Part shown: piece after piece, positions 31,001 to 40,895 of the stretch
How the letters are laid out: each line of letters opens with the position of its first letter
How positions within the stretch are numbered: the first letter of the stretch is position 1
Source of the DNA: Robertkochia solimangrovi
GTDB lineage: Bacteria; Bacteroidota; Bacteroidia; Flavobacteriales; Flavobacteriaceae
NCBI RefSeq assembly: GCF_007279655.1
Contig: NZ_QKWN01000002.1
Location: 434,001-498,000 of the forward strand
DNA: 64,000 nucleotides
Reading direction: 5' to 3'
Program-made: the position numbers and the translations under genes
The notes under the pieces: generated by a model
Seen by the model: only the letters and a program-made list of their open reading frames with translations
Database searches by the model: none
Told to the model about the DNA's origin: nothing

Positions 31001-32440
31001 TTAAGCAGGATTCTTCACCTTCTCTGGTTTTCCGGGATACTTAAACATTCCTTCACTCTTTGCGATCACTGAAGAAACCGTTGCATCTCCCGTAACGTTT
31101 ACAACCGTACGGCACATATCCAGGATTCGGTCTACCGGAAGAATAATCGCGATCCATCCCGGATTTAGTCCAACCGATTGCAGCACAATAATGAGCATTA
31201 CCAGTCCGGCACTCGGTACCGCTGCAGACCCGATCGAAGCCAGGGTAGCTGTAAGAACGATCGTTAGCTGTTGTGCCAGGGTAAGGTCGATCATATGTAA
31301 TTGTGCAAGGAACACAACCGCTACCGCCTGATATAAACAGGTACCATCCATATTAACTGTTGCCCCTATAGGAAGCACAAAACTTGTGATCTTATTATCA
31401 ACACCGAGATTATCTTCTACACATTCCATCGTAACCGGAAGGGTTGCCGCACTGCTAGAAGTAGAGAACGCCAATGCCTGTGCCGGACTTATTGCCTTGA
31501 AAAAACCGGTATACGAAACCGCTCTGACGAAAATTTTAAAAATCAAAGGATAAACGATGAAGATCATCAGTACCAACCCTAAGAAAACCGTAAGTGAATA
31601 CCAGCTCAAACCTTTAAAGATCTCTACGACTTTCCCCAGATCATCCCCCGCCATCTTACTAACTACACCTGCAAGTAAGGCGAATACAAAAAATGGTGCG
31701 GCTCGCATAACGATATCAACCATTTTGAGGAAGATCTCCATAACTCCTTCGATAAAGGCATTTACAGGCGCTGCTTTTTCTGCGGGTATGAACAACAGGC
31801 TAATGCCAAAGAACAAGGCAAAGAATATCACTTGAAGCATGAGTCCGTTGTCTGCCAGGGAAGTGAAAATGTTTACCGGAACTATATCCACCAAAGGCTG
31901 TAAAGGTCCCGCATCTTTGGTTTCGCTGGCGGTTTCCATCTTCTCGCTTACCGTGGCATTATGCAGTTCCGCTCTGGAAAGATCGGAGATTTCCTGAGCC
32001 CTTTCCATAAATGCAGGATCCTTTAGGTAGTTGATACCATCTTTAATTTCCAGATTTTGGGAAGCTGCCCAGAGTTCATAGCTAATGCGGTTATCGATAC
32101 GGCTTTGTTCATCGATCAGTTTACCCGGTTTGATCACATTTACCAGTAACAATCCGAGTCCTACAGCAAAGATTGTAGTCAGAAGATAGGCCAGTAAGGT
32201 CTTACCTCCCATTCTTCCGAGACTTGATGGGTCTCCAATATTCGCAACCCCGTTGATAATAGAGAACAATACCAGTGGTACTGCGATCAGCTTTAACAGG
32301 TTGATGAAGATCGTCCCGAAAGGTGCTATCCAGTTCACAGTGAATTCGCTCCAGCCAAAAAGACTGGATATAACTGCCCAGATAATACCCAAAGCGAGTC
32401 CGATGATAATTTGCCAGTGTAAAGCGATCTTTAATTTCAT
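31001..32440 (-). CDS. Dicarboxylate/amino acid:cation symporter (DAACS, SLC1-like)
   Basis: This 479-residue membrane protein has eight to ten hydrophobic segments. The SLC1 hallmarks are the serine-rich re-entrant loop SSSAATLPVTMECVEDN and the sodium/substrate motif NMDGT in GATVNMDGTCLYQ. The last helix contains RTVVNVTGDATVSSVIAK. It takes up glutamate, aspartate or C4-dicarboxylates with Na+ or H+. A longer hydrophilic loop (about residues 115-185) is common in Bacteroidota members. It is a single gene with its own terminator. The exact substrate cannot be set from sequence. Confidence 0.93.
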   Translation of the reverse strand: MKLKIALHWQIIIGLALGIIWAVISSLFGWSEFTVNWIAPFGTIFINLLKLIAVPLVLFSIINGVANIGDPSSLGRMGGKTLLAYLLTTIFAVGLGLLLVNVIKPGKLIDEQSRIDNRISYELWAASQNLEIKDGINYLKDPAFMERAQEISDLSRAELHNATVSEKMETASETKDAGPLQPLVDIVPVNIFTSLADNGLMLQVIFFALFFGISLLFIPAEKAAPVNAFIEGVMEIFLKMVDIVMRAAPFFVFALLAGVVSKMAGDDLGKVVEIFKGLSWYSLTVFLGLVLMIFIVYPLIFKIFVRAVSYTGFFKAISPAQALAFSTSSSAATLPVTMECVEDNLGVDNKITSFVLPIGATVNMDGTCLYQAVAVVFLAQLHMIDLTLAQQLTIVLTATLASIGSAAVPSAGLVMLIIVLQSVGLNPGWIAIILPVDRILDMCRTVVNVTGDATVSSVIAKSEGMFKYPGKPEKVKNPA

Positions 32441-32469
32441 GTAGTTCAGGTTTAGTCAGGTTAAATACT

Positions 32470-33534
32470 TTATAATTTATTGGTTCGTTTGATCAGCAAG
32501 TGATCTGCGAGTACCAATGCTGCCATTGCTTCCACAATAGGAACAGCTCTGGGCACAACGCAAGGGTCATGTCTTCCTTTTCCGGTCATCTCCACCTCAT
32601 TACCCTGATTATCGATAGTAGGCTGTGTTTGCATGATTGTAGCTACTGGCTTGAAAGCAACACGGAAATAGATGTCCATACCGTTACTGATCCCACCCTG
32701 AATACCCCCGGAATAATTGGTTTGGGTACTACCATCCGGGTTGTAACGGTCATTATGTTCACTACCTTTCATTTTGGATCCGGCGAAACCACTTCCATAT
32801 TCAAAGCCCTTCACGGCATTGATCGACAACATTGCCTTTCCCAGATCGGCATGCAACTTATCAAAGGCCGGTTCTCCGAGTCCGACTTCCAGGTTCCTGA
32901 TCACACAGGTCACGACCCCTCCAACGGTATCTCCCTGTTTACGGATCTCTTTGATATATTTTTCCATTTTATTCGCCATCTCAGGATCAGGACAACGAAC
33001 GATATTATTTTCTGCTTCTGAAATCGTCAACTCCTGATACGGGGTTGTAAGTTCTAAATCTCCTACGGAAGAAACAAAGGCCTCTACAGTTACACCTTTT
33101 AGCACCTGCTTGGCAATAGCCCCTGCGACCACCCTGCTGGCAGTTTCTCTGGCAGAACTTCTCCCTCCCCCGCGATAATCGCGGAAACCATATTTCTGAT
33201 CATAGACATAATCCGCATGAGAAGGACGGTAGCTATCTTTAATATGTGAATAATCATGGGATTTTTGATTTGTATTTTCAATAACAAATCCAATAGGAGT
33301 TCCTGTCGTCTTCCCTTCGAATACACCGGAAAGTACTCTCACTTCATCCGGTTCTTTTCTTTGAGTCACGATCGCAGACTGCCCCGGTTTTCTTCGGTCC
33401 AGATCTTTTTGAATTAAGCTAAGGTCCAGTTCCACACCGGCCGGACAACCGTCTATTACTCCACCAAGTGCCTCACCATGCGACTCTCCGAAAGTTGTAA
33501 GCGTAAATAGGGTTCCGAAGGAATTTCCTGCCAT
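32470..33534 (-). CDS. aroC: Chorismate synthase
   Basis: This is the last common step to aromatic amino acids: EPSP to chorismate, using reduced FMN. The start is set at the ATG at 33534, giving 354 residues beginning [20 protein letters not shown]; a frame to 33579 adds 15 residues that do not belong to the family. [10 protein letters not shown] near the N-terminus, the [20 protein letters not shown] segment and the [11 protein letters not shown] loop are the family's FMN and substrate signatures. A very good promoter (33551-33580) lies just upstream. It is a single gene. Confidence 0.96.
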   Translation of the reverse strand: MAGNSFGTLFTLTTFGESHGEALGGVIDGCPAGVELDLSLIQKDLDRRKPGQSAIVTQRKEPDEVRVLSGVFEGKTTGTPIGFVIENTNQKSHDYSHIKDSYRPSHADYVYDQKYGFRDYRGGGRSSARETASRVVAGAIAKQVLKGVTVEAFVSSVGDLELTTPYQELTISEAENNIVRCPDPEMANKMEKYIKEIRKQGDTVGGVVTCVIRNLEVGLGEPAFDKLHADLGKAMLSINAVKGFEYGSGFAGSKMKGSEHNDRYNPDGSTQTNYSGGIQGGISNGMDIYFRVAFKPVATIMQTQPTIDNQGNEVEMTGKGRHDPCVVPRAVPIVEAMAALVLADHLLIKRTNKL

Positions 33535-33550
33535 GAAATATGATTTTGAA

Positions 33551-33580
33551 CAAAAATATATTTTAATGCCTATAAACAAA
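33551..33580 (-). promoter_or_regulatory. Consensus promoter of aroC
   Basis: On the minus strand TTTG, an 18-nt spacer and TATTTTTG fit TTTG-N17-19-TAnnTTTG fully. The aroC ATG lies 17 nt downstream, so the leader is short. This also supports the 33534 start. Confidence 0.75.
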
Positions 33581-33719
33581 AATTAATTTCAGCTAAAGAT
33601 CACTTAATATGAAAGTTGATCTCGTTAAGTTTTTTTAACGTTCTTCTCATCTATATTTAATTCACAGGTAATACTCTCCTAACAAAGGTTCCTTTCTTTA
33701 GCTAAAAGATTCTTAGACA

Positions 33720-34550
33720 TTGAGAAAACGAAAAGTTGAAGTCGTAGTAATTTCGGATGTACACCTCGGTACCTATGGTTGTCATGCCGGTGAACTACTC
33801 TCCTATTTAAACAGTATAAACCCGGAAAAACTGGTATTGAACGGTGATATCATCGACATCTGGCAATTTCGTAAACGCTTCTTCCCGAAAACACACCTGC
33901 AGGTCATCAAAAAGATCATCGACCTTTCCACAAAAGGCACGGAAGTATATTATATCACCGGTAATCATGATGAGATGCTGAGAAAATTCAGTGATGTATC
34001 TATGGGAAATATCCATATCGTCGATAAACTCATCCTTAAAATGAATGGCAGCAAGGCCTGGATCTTTCACGGTGACGTATTCGATGCTTCCATACAACAT
34101 ACCAAATGGATCGCTAAGCTTGGCGGATGGGGCTATGATATGCTGATCCTGTTGAACAGAATGATCAATTGGGTGCTAGTTCGGATGGGAAGAGAAAAGT
34201 ATTCCCTTTCTAAAAAGATAAAGAACAGCGTTAAAAAGGCTGTGAAATACGTGGCAGACTTCGAAAAGGTAGCTGCAGACCTCGCCATTGATAATGGTTA
34301 TAAGTTTGTGATCTGCGGTCATATTCATCAGCCACAGATGGTTCGGAAGGTCAACAAACAGGGCACCTGCTTATATATGAATTCCGGTGACTGGATAGAA
34401 AATCTTACCGCTCTTGAATATCAGAACAAGAGATGGGAACTCTATCATTTTCATGAAGATAAACTGACTCCCTTTTACAGCGATGAAGATCTGAAAGGAA
34501 TGAATTACAAGGAATTGCTTGCAGCAATAACTATAACCGGTAAGAAATAA
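33720..34550 (+). CDS. UDP-2,3-diacylglucosamine diphosphatase-like metallophosphoesterase (LpxH family)
   Basis: The 276-residue calcineurin-like phosphoesterase has the motif set VISDVHLG, GDIIDIW, GNHDEML, HGDVFD and CGHIHQP. All the two-metal ligands are present. In the lipid A path it would cleave UDP-2,3-diacylglucosamine to lipid X and UMP at the inner membrane. The start is a TTG codon at 33720: an in-frame TAG lies 6 nt before it and no ATG or GTG occurs in the first part of the domain. It is separated from the lipoprotein gene at 34588 by 37 nt, and both may be one transcript. Confidence 0.88.
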   Translation: MRKRKVEVVVISDVHLGTYGCHAGELLSYLNSINPEKLVLNGDIIDIWQFRKRFFPKTHLQVIKKIIDLSTKGTEVYYITGNHDEMLRKFSDVSMGNIHIVDKLILKMNGSKAWIFHGDVFDASIQHTKWIAKLGGWGYDMLILLNRMINWVLVRMGREKYSLSKKIKNSVKKAVKYVADFEKVAADLAIDNGYKFVICGHIHQPQMVRKVNKQGTCLYMNSGDWIENLTALEYQNKRWELYHFHEDKLTPFYSDEDLKGMNYKELLAAITITGKK

Positions 34551-34587
34551 GCCGTTTTTTTATTACCTTAACGAAAAATAATTACTT

Positions 34588-35391
34588 ATGAACCAAAGTG
34601 TTAGATTTTTCGTTATCGTGATCTCCCTTACGCTCTTCGCCTGTTCAGATAGTGATGATGGTAGCACACCCGAAACTCCGGAACCCAAAGGAGATTATTT
34701 TCCTCTGTCCGTAAATAATTACTGGACCTATGATGTAGAAGCAAACGAACCAGGTATAGATAGTCTGTATATTTCCAAGGACAGTACCATAAATAACCTG
34801 TCATATGCAAAATTTGAAGCCCGGGATCCGGATTACGGATACTTCACCAGGGTTTTGAATACGAATTTTGTGAGAACGGAAGATGACAAAGCATATCTCT
34901 ATGGAGAACTTAAAGGGATCATCCCCTATGTGGAAGAATCGAGCATCATGCTGGATAATGTGGTATTATATGACATGGAAATGGAGATCGGTGATGTTAT
35001 GTACGAATCTGAAGGAACCACAAGCGGGGAATATGATGGAAATACGATCGAAATGGAATATAAGGTCACCACGGTACTGGAAAATATCTATAGTTCATAC
35101 ACGGTTAACAATGTAGCTTATGCCGATGTGATGCAAAGCAGGATGACACTTACCGCAAAAGCCGCAGTTGTAACCATAGTAAACGGTGTTCCGGTAACTC
35201 TCCCGGTAATGACCGAACAGGAAATAGCCGATGTCAGTCTGTTCTTTGCCCCTGAGGTAGGAATGATTCGCTCAGACGCAGATATTTCCTGGGAATTGGT
35301 AAATACCGAACTCGTAGACCCCAATCTTTCTTCTAGCTATTCGGAAACTAGCTCACAAACTTTGATCGGTTACATGGTTGCTCCTGATTAA
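34588..35391 (+). CDS. Lipoprotein of unknown function
   Basis: The 267-residue protein has a lipobox with Cys19 (LFAC) and an acidic S/D-rich linker. The rest is a beta-rich domain that opens FPLSVNNYWTYDV, a common start of Bacteroidota cell-surface proteins of unknown role. I see no catalytic motif. Its stop overlaps the convergent oxidase gene's stop by 4 nt. Confidence 0.7.
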   Translation: MNQSVRFFVIVISLTLFACSDSDDGSTPETPEPKGDYFPLSVNNYWTYDVEANEPGIDSLYISKDSTINNLSYAKFEARDPDYGYFTRVLNTNFVRTEDDKAYLYGELKGIIPYVEESSIMLDNVVLYDMEMEIGDVMYESEGTTSGEYDGNTIEMEYKVTTVLENIYSSYTVNNVAYADVMQSRMTLTAKAAVVTIVNGVPVTLPVMTEQEIADVSLFFAPEVGMIRSDADISWELVNTELVDPNLSSSYSETSSQTLIGYMVAPD

Positions 35392-38285
35392 ACAAGTGCT
35401 TCCTTCAGAATTTGTATCGGATGCTTCGCATCCCGAGAGGTTCCATCTTTGATCTGATGACGGCAACTGGTACCATTCGCTGCTATAATCGTTTCAACAG
35501 GTGCTTTACGAACGGCAGGAAACAATCTTTGTTCACCGATCTTCATGCTTACTTCATAATGTTCCGATTCATAGCCAAAAGATCCCGCCATACCGCAACA
35601 TCCGGCATTGATCATCGTAACTTTATAATTTGCCGGCAATGACAAAATATCAAATGTACATTTGATATCAGAAAGCGATTTCTGATGGCAGTGAACATGA
35701 TATTTAATTTCCTTACTGTTGTCGGTAAAAACAGCGGTGTCGATTACACCAGCTTTTTTCTCTGCCGCCAAAAACTCCTCTGCAAGGAAACTGTTCTTCG
35801 CCAGATTTTTGGCAAAGGTCAAATCTTCCGCCATTCTAAGATATTCGTCACGAAAGGTCAGAATCGCAGAAGGTTCCAGTCCGATGACCGGAATCTCATT
35901 CTTTATGAGTTTCTTTAAATTAAGAATATTCTCATCCGCACATTTTTTTGCCTGCTCCAGAAATCCTTTTGAAATAAAACTACGCCCGCTCTCTCCATAG
36001 AATAAGGTGATGGAATATCCTAAACCGGTAAAGAGATCGATTGCATCCTTTCCCAAACGCACATCCATATACCTCGTGAATTCATCGATGTACAATATGA
36101 TCTCCTTTTTCACATATGCACCCACACTTCTGCTTTCCAGGTATTTATCAAAATCAAATCGGTATGTTTTCGGCAGATTTCGTTGCTCTGCTACCCCTAA
36201 AAATCGTTTCAATAAATAGCTGCCTAATTTGTTTTGAACCAATGCTGGTGCAATTAAGCTAATCTTATTCAATTGTGTATTATAAGCAAAGGCCCTGTCC
36301 CGAATACTTGCACCGTTTTCCTTATGATACTGATAGAGTAATTCCGATTTAAATGCCGCTGCATCCACGCCACTGGGACATTCACTTGCACAAGCTTTAC
36401 AACTCAAACACAGGTCGAACACCTGCTTTAGAGATTCATCATTAAATCTATTGGTATGTGTATTGGTCGTCAGTATTTCTCGAAGCGTATTAGCCCTGGC
36501 TCTGGTCGTATCCTTTTCATCCCTGGTAGCATGATAACTCGGACACATGGCTCCGTTCGACAGATGTGATTTTCTGCAATCCCCACTACCATTACAGCGT
36601 TCGGCAGCTCTGAGAACCCCCTCAGAATCTGAAAAATCCAGAAATGTTTCTATTTCAGGTTCGTCCCGGTCGGTTTCATACCTGAGGTCGGCATCCATTT
36701 TAACTGCATGAACGATTTTTCCGGGGTTAAATATACCTTTAGGATCAAAGACCGATTTTAGTCGTTTTAACAATTCAAGATTTTTCGATCCAATCATCAA
36801 TTCGATGAATTCTGAACGAACACGCCCTTCACCATGCTCTCCCGACATAACTCCACCATATTTCTTGACAAGGTTTGCTACATCCGTAGTAATCTGACGA
36901 AACATTTTTACATCGGAGGAAATCTTGAGATCGAGAATCGGACGTAAATGCAACTCTCCTGCTCCGGCATGTGCATAATACACAGCATTCTGCCCATAAT
37001 TGTCCATGATTCCGGAAAATTCCCGAATATAATCACTCAAATCTTTGATATTTACAGCAGTATCTTCTATACAAGCAACTGCCTTTCTATCTCCGACCAA
37101 ATTTCCCAGGAGTCCCAGTCCGGCTTTACGCAATTCAAAAGCCTTTTCAGTGTCCTCTCCATAAAGCACAGGATACGCATAGGCCAACCTTTGTTCTTCC
37201 AGTAATTTTAGCAATGATGCTTTTTGGGTCTCCAAAACATTCAGGTCTTCATTACGAAGTTCCAGCAATAAGATCGCCTGAGGATCACCTTCTATAAAGA
37301 ATCTGTTCGGCAATTGACCTTTATTGCTCTTTGTGCAATCCAGGATCACCTTATCCATCATTTCACAGGCATAGAGATCATGTTGCATCACTTCATATAC
37401 AGCACTGCAACAATCTGCCACACTATTGAAATGAGCCGCAATAACCAGATCATTTACCGGAGGTAGCGCATCGAGCTCAAGGGTTATTCCTGCTATAAAC
37501 CCGAGAGTACCCTCACTACCGGCAAGTAACTTACTCAGATTATATGGAGTTCCATTTCCACTGAAAGGATCCATATCCAATAAAGCATCGATGGCATATC
37601 CCGTATTACGCCGATGGATCTTTGGATCAGGGTATCCGGAACGGATTTCTTTTCGGGTTTCTTCTTTAGATAATTCTGAATCGATAAATCGATAAACCTC
37701 CCCTTCCAGAGAGTCCAAACTCAATTTAGCCTTGTACTCCACAGGAGAAAGATCCTTCAGAGTGATCAGGGAACCATCGGCAAGAACCAGATCCAGAGCA
37801 ATCACCTTATCCCGGGTCACTCCATATTTAATTGAAGTTGAACCGGAGGAATTATTTCCAACCATACCTCCTATCATGCAGCGGTTCGAGGTCGAGGTGT
37901 TCGGTCCGAAGAACAAACCGTATGGCTTGAGGTACATATTGAGTTCGTCCCTGATAATACCCGGTTCGACCTTCACCGTCTTTGCCTGAGTATCGAGGCT
38001 CAACACATTCGTGAAATATTTAGAAATATCGATAATCAGTCCTTCCCCCACACATTGCCCGGCCAGGGAAGTTCCTGCTGCTCTTGGGATGATTGGAATT
38101 TCATGAAGATTACAATAGGAAATTATTTTCTTAAGATCCCCGATGTTTTTTGGGTAAGCGACTCCCAGCGGTAATTGTCTGTAAACCGAAGCATCCGTAG
38201 CATACAAAATCTGATGAAGCTTATCAGTTAATAATGAGCCATCCAAAGAATTTTTCAGACGATTCAGGTTTACTTTAGTAATCAT
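35388..38285 (-). CDS. FAD-binding/Fe-S D-lactate dehydrogenase-like oxidoreductase
   Basis: At 965 residues this is a fusion of a GlcD/Dld-type flavoprotein and a GlpC-type iron-sulfur part. FAD_binding_4 lies at about residues 25-215 (IIPRAAGTSLAGQCVGEG, IGGMVGNNSSGSTSIKYG). The oxidase C-terminal domain is at about 280-510. Two CxxCxxxC-type ferredoxin motifs lie near residues 560-645 (CNGSGDCRKS, CLSCKACASECPSG), and a CCG motif (GCCGMAGSFG) is near the end. It probably oxidises D-lactate or a related 2-hydroxy acid and passes electrons to quinone. It is a single gene convergent with the lipoprotein. The precise substrate is uncertain. Confidence 0.88.
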   Translation of the reverse strand: MITKVNLNRLKNSLDGSLLTDKLHQILYATDASVYRQLPLGVAYPKNIGDLKKIISYCNLHEIPIIPRAAGTSLAGQCVGEGLIIDISKYFTNVLSLDTQAKTVKVEPGIIRDELNMYLKPYGLFFGPNTSTSNRCMIGGMVGNNSSGSTSIKYGVTRDKVIALDLVLADGSLITLKDLSPVEYKAKLSLDSLEGEVYRFIDSELSKEETRKEIRSGYPDPKIHRRNTGYAIDALLDMDPFSGNGTPYNLSKLLAGSEGTLGFIAGITLELDALPPVNDLVIAAHFNSVADCCSAVYEVMQHDLYACEMMDKVILDCTKSNKGQLPNRFFIEGDPQAILLLELRNEDLNVLETQKASLLKLLEEQRLAYAYPVLYGEDTEKAFELRKAGLGLLGNLVGDRKAVACIEDTAVNIKDLSDYIREFSGIMDNYGQNAVYYAHAGAGELHLRPILDLKISSDVKMFRQITTDVANLVKKYGGVMSGEHGEGRVRSEFIELMIGSKNLELLKRLKSVFDPKGIFNPGKIVHAVKMDADLRYETDRDEPEIETFLDFSDSEGVLRAAERCNGSGDCRKSHLSNGAMCPSYHATRDEKDTTRARANTLREILTTNTHTNRFNDESLKQVFDLCLSCKACASECPSGVDAAAFKSELLYQYHKENGASIRDRAFAYNTQLNKISLIAPALVQNKLGSYLLKRFLGVAEQRNLPKTYRFDFDKYLESRSVGAYVKKEIILYIDEFTRYMDVRLGKDAIDLFTGLGYSITLFYGESGRSFISKGFLEQAKKCADENILNLKKLIKNEIPVIGLEPSAILTFRDEYLRMAEDLTFAKNLAKNSFLAEEFLAAEKKAGVIDTAVFTDNSKEIKYHVHCHQKSLSDIKCTFDILSLPANYKVTMINAGCCGMAGSFGYESEHYEVSMKIGEQRLFPAVRKAPVETIIAANGTSCRHQIKDGTSRDAKHPIQILKEALV

Positions 38286-38354
38286 TTAACAGGAATTCTA
38301 AGATTTAACCAGTACTTTAGTGTTACAAATAACTTAAAACTAAATTTAAATTTA

Positions 38355-38846
38355 ATGAAAAAACTGATCTTATTTAGTGTTATTCTATTAGGTTTCACAG
38401 CAGCAGGATTTGCTCAAACCATCTCTAAAAATGCGCTTGGACTACGTCTTGGAGATAGTGATGGATTTGGAGCAGAGATCTCTTACCAACGTGGAATCTC
38501 ATCAAACAACAGACTAGAATTTGATCTTGGTTGGAGAGACAGTAATCACTATGATGCCTTTAAATTAACCGGTCTTTACCAATGGTTGTTTCCATTAGAT
38601 GGAAACTTCAACTGGTATGTTGGTGCCGGTGGTGGTATTGGAAGTTATGATTACGACAATGATTACAATCAATTAGGTGTCGATGACAGCGGTACGTTTG
38701 TAGTTGCTGCGGGTGATATCGGAATTGAGTACAATTTCAATATTCCTTTATTGTTGTCTTTGGATTTTCGTCCGGAACTAGGATTTGGTGATTTTAATGA
38801 TGATCTTGATTTCGATATCGCATTAGGTATCCGTTATCAGTTCTAA
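38355..38846 (+). CDS. Small outer-membrane beta-barrel protein
   Basis: The 163-residue protein has a signal peptide (cleavage after GFAQ, about residue 20). Alternating strands with aromatic girdle residues follow, ending in LGIRYQF. A C-terminal Phe and amphipathic strands are typical of OMP barrels of 6-8 strands. D/N-rich turns (DYDNDYNQLGVDDSG, FGDFNDDLDFD) fit surface or periplasmic loops. Function unknown. A terminator follows. Confidence 0.78.
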   Translation: MKKLILFSVILLGFTAAGFAQTISKNALGLRLGDSDGFGAEISYQRGISSNNRLEFDLGWRDSNHYDAFKLTGLYQWLFPLDGNFNWYVGAGGGIGSYDYDNDYNQLGVDDSGTFVVAAGDIGIEYNFNIPLLLSLDFRPELGFGDFNDDLDFDIALGIRYQF

Positions 38847-38866
38847 ACCTCACAAAACAATAGATA

Positions 38867-38902
38867 AAGCCTCTGTTTCACAAAAACAGAGGCTTTTTTG
38901 TT
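38867..38902 (+). terminator. Terminator after the small beta-barrel gene
   Basis: AAGCCTCTGTTT and AAACAGAGGCTT form a 12-bp stem around five bases, followed by a T-run. Confidence 0.92.
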
Positions 38903-38910
38903 AATTCTCT

Positions 38911-38939
38911 TTTGTGTTAAAGTCGAAATTTTAACTTTG
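38911..38939 (+). promoter_or_regulatory. Consensus promoter of the TlpA-like gene
   Basis: TTTG (38911-38914), a 17-nt spacer and TAACTTTG (38932-38939), a full match to the Bacteroidota consensus. The ATG lies 33 nt downstream. Confidence 0.78.
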
Positions 38940-38972
38940 TACGAAATACAATAACAGTAAATACAATATTTA

Positions 38973-40103
38973 ATGAAAAAACTCGCAAGTGTTTTTGCCT
39001 TATCGCTTTTACTTTTCTCTTGTAATAAGGCAGCAAAAGATCAGTATCATGTAACTGTAAATATCAATGATATTGAAGATGGTACGAAAGCTTATCTGCA
39101 GAAACCTTCACCAATGGGGCAACCGGAAGCCATCGATACCGCGGAGATCAAACAAGGATCTCTCGAATTCGCAGGTAATGTTACCACTCCGGCGGTACAC
39201 CTTATATATATCGACGGATTGAAAGGAGTTATCCCGTTCGTTCTTGAAGAAGGAGATATCGATGTAACTGCTTATAAAGACAGTTTAAACTATTCTCTCC
39301 TCGAAGGAACCCCTTCCAATGATGACTTTACCTCGTATATGGTAGGTACACGACAATTGAGAAAGAAAATGCAGGATCTGCAAACCCAGGCAATGGACGC
39401 GCAACGAAAAGGCGATACCGTTACCCTTAATGTACTAAAGGAAACCTTTACAGAAGTTCAAAAAGAGGGGCAGGATTACGAAGCTTCTTTCGTTGACGAA
39501 CACCCTAATTCTTTCGTTTCCCTTATGGTACTTCAGCAAATGCTGAATTCCCGTTCTAAAACTCCTGAAGAGATCAATGAGATCTATAGTAAAATGAAAC
39601 CGGAACTCAAAGAGACCGAAATCGGTAAACAACTTGGAGAAGTTCTGGAAAAAGCTACTAAACTTTCTATTGGTGCTAAAGCTCCGGAATTTTCAGGACC
39701 AACTCCTGAAGGAAGTACATTAGCTTTAAGTGATGCCTTAGGGAAAGTCACTATTCTTGATTTCTGGGCAGCCTGGTGTAAACCTTGTCGTGCTGAGAAT
39801 CCTAACATGGTTGCACTTTACAAAAAGTATCATGATAAAGGACTCAATGTTCTTGGAGTTTCTCTGGACAGAACTGCAGATGACTGGAACAAAGCCATCG
39901 CTGAAGATGAATTACCATGGCAACATGTATCAAACCTTAAATTCTGGCAGGATCCGATCGCTCAACTCTACAATGTAAGAGCGATTCCTCAAACTTATGT
40001 GCTGGATGAAAATGGTGTGATCATCGCCAAAAACCTTCGCGGTGAAGAACTACAACAAAAAATAGCTGAAATTCTGGGAAGTGCTGAAGAAAGCATCCAA
40101 TAA
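38973..40103 (+). CDS. TlpA-like thioredoxin lipoprotein with DUF4369 domain
   Basis: The 376-residue protein has a lipobox with Cys17 (LFSC). The N-terminal DUF4369 domain (about residues 25-130) is beta-rich and a helical linker follows to about residue 230. The thioredoxin fold (about 235-370) has the active site WAAWCKPCRAENP and the cis-proline segment VRAIPQTYVLD. It should act as a membrane-anchored thiol-disulphide reductase in the periplasm, possibly for cytochrome c maturation. The gene has its own consensus promoter and terminator. Confidence 0.9.
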   Translation: MKKLASVFALSLLLFSCNKAAKDQYHVTVNINDIEDGTKAYLQKPSPMGQPEAIDTAEIKQGSLEFAGNVTTPAVHLIYIDGLKGVIPFVLEEGDIDVTAYKDSLNYSLLEGTPSNDDFTSYMVGTRQLRKKMQDLQTQAMDAQRKGDTVTLNVLKETFTEVQKEGQDYEASFVDEHPNSFVSLMVLQQMLNSRSKTPEEINEIYSKMKPELKETEIGKQLGEVLEKATKLSIGAKAPEFSGPTPEGSTLALSDALGKVTILDFWAAWCKPCRAENPNMVALYKKYHDKGLNVLGVSLDRTADDWNKAIAEDELPWQHVSNLKFWQDPIAQLYNVRAIPQTYVLDENGVIIAKNLRGEELQQKIAEILGSAEESIQ

Positions 40104-40118
40104 TTTCAACATTATGTA

Positions 40119-40156
40119 ATAAAAAAGGCGATCAATTAGATCGCCTTTTTTTTGTC
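40119..40156. terminator. Bidirectional terminator between tlpA-like and SIMPL genes
   Basis: AAAGGCGATC pairs with GATCGCCTTT around AATTA. A-run and T-run flank both sides, so it can serve both convergent genes. Confidence 0.88.
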
Positions 40157-40168
40157 TTTTATTTCCTG

Positions 40169-40849
40169 TTACAAAAGCTCAAACACCACTGTAATCTTTT
40201 TATCCATCTGCATCTCTCCTACTGCAATAGTTTCCATAGCTGACCCTTCAGCATCAAATGCTACCGCCTTACTTCTAAGTATTGGGGAAGAGCCATCTAA
40301 GGGTTCCGTAATCTGAATCGCGCGTCCAATCTTCTGCCCCAATGCTTCTGCGTAAAGTTCAGCTTTTGCCTTTGCATCAGACACCGCTTTCAATCGTGCC
40401 TCACGAGTAATCTCCTCCATTTTTGAAGACTTAAAATTGATCCCGTCGATCCTGTTTACCCCGGTTTCCAAAAAACCCTGTACCAACGCTGAGTAGCGAC
40501 TCATATCCCTGATCACCACAGAAACAGACTGATTAGCCACATAGCTGTATTGCTTGGTCTGGTAGTTGAAGTTTTTGTTTAAGTTAAGATACTCAGTATG
40601 CACATCCTTAGCTTCTATGCTATTTTTACGGGCATATTTTATGAGACCATCAATAGTCTTATCGTTAGCGGATTTCACCTCCTTCAGATCGTTACCTTCA
40701 TTTTCGACACGAAGCTTAAGCACTACATAATCCGGAGTTACGGAAACCACACCTTCCCCGGTAACTGAAATAAATGGTTGTTCGATTTTCTGGGCTAAGG
40801 CTGGAACCGCCGTCACCATCGTAAGTAATAATACAAGTTTTTTCATCAT
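40169..40849 (-). CDS. SIMPL-domain (DUF541) secreted protein
   Basis: The start is set at 40849 (two adjacent ATGs, 40849 and 40846), giving about 226 residues. The track-like longer frame to 40924 would overlap the rhomboid gene and has a non-signal head. After a signal peptide (TAVPALAQ) comes FISVTGEGVVSVTPDYVVLKLRVENEG, the standard opening of the SIMPL/DUF541 domain, then ARLKAVSDAKAKAELYAEALG and a C-terminal KITVVFEL strand. These periplasmic proteins form oligomers; the best-known relative (BP26) makes channel-like rings. Role in the cell is unknown. Confidence 0.85.
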   Translation of the reverse strand: MMKKLVLLLTMVTAVPALAQKIEQPFISVTGEGVVSVTPDYVVLKLRVENEGNDLKEVKSANDKTIDGLIKYARKNSIEAKDVHTEYLNLNKNFNYQTKQYSYVANQSVSVVIRDMSRYSALVQGFLETGVNRIDGINFKSSKMEEITREARLKAVSDAKAKAELYAEALGQKIGRAIQITEPLDGSSPILRSKAVAFDAEGSAMETIAVGEMQMDKKITVVFELL

Positions 40850-40895
40850 TTGACTTTTTAATTTGTTGAACTTAGAACAAATTAAATGCCAAAAA

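Noticed and set aside
32470-33579. Longer aroC frame starting at 33579
   Set aside because: It would include the promoter; the family start MAGNSFG is at 33534.
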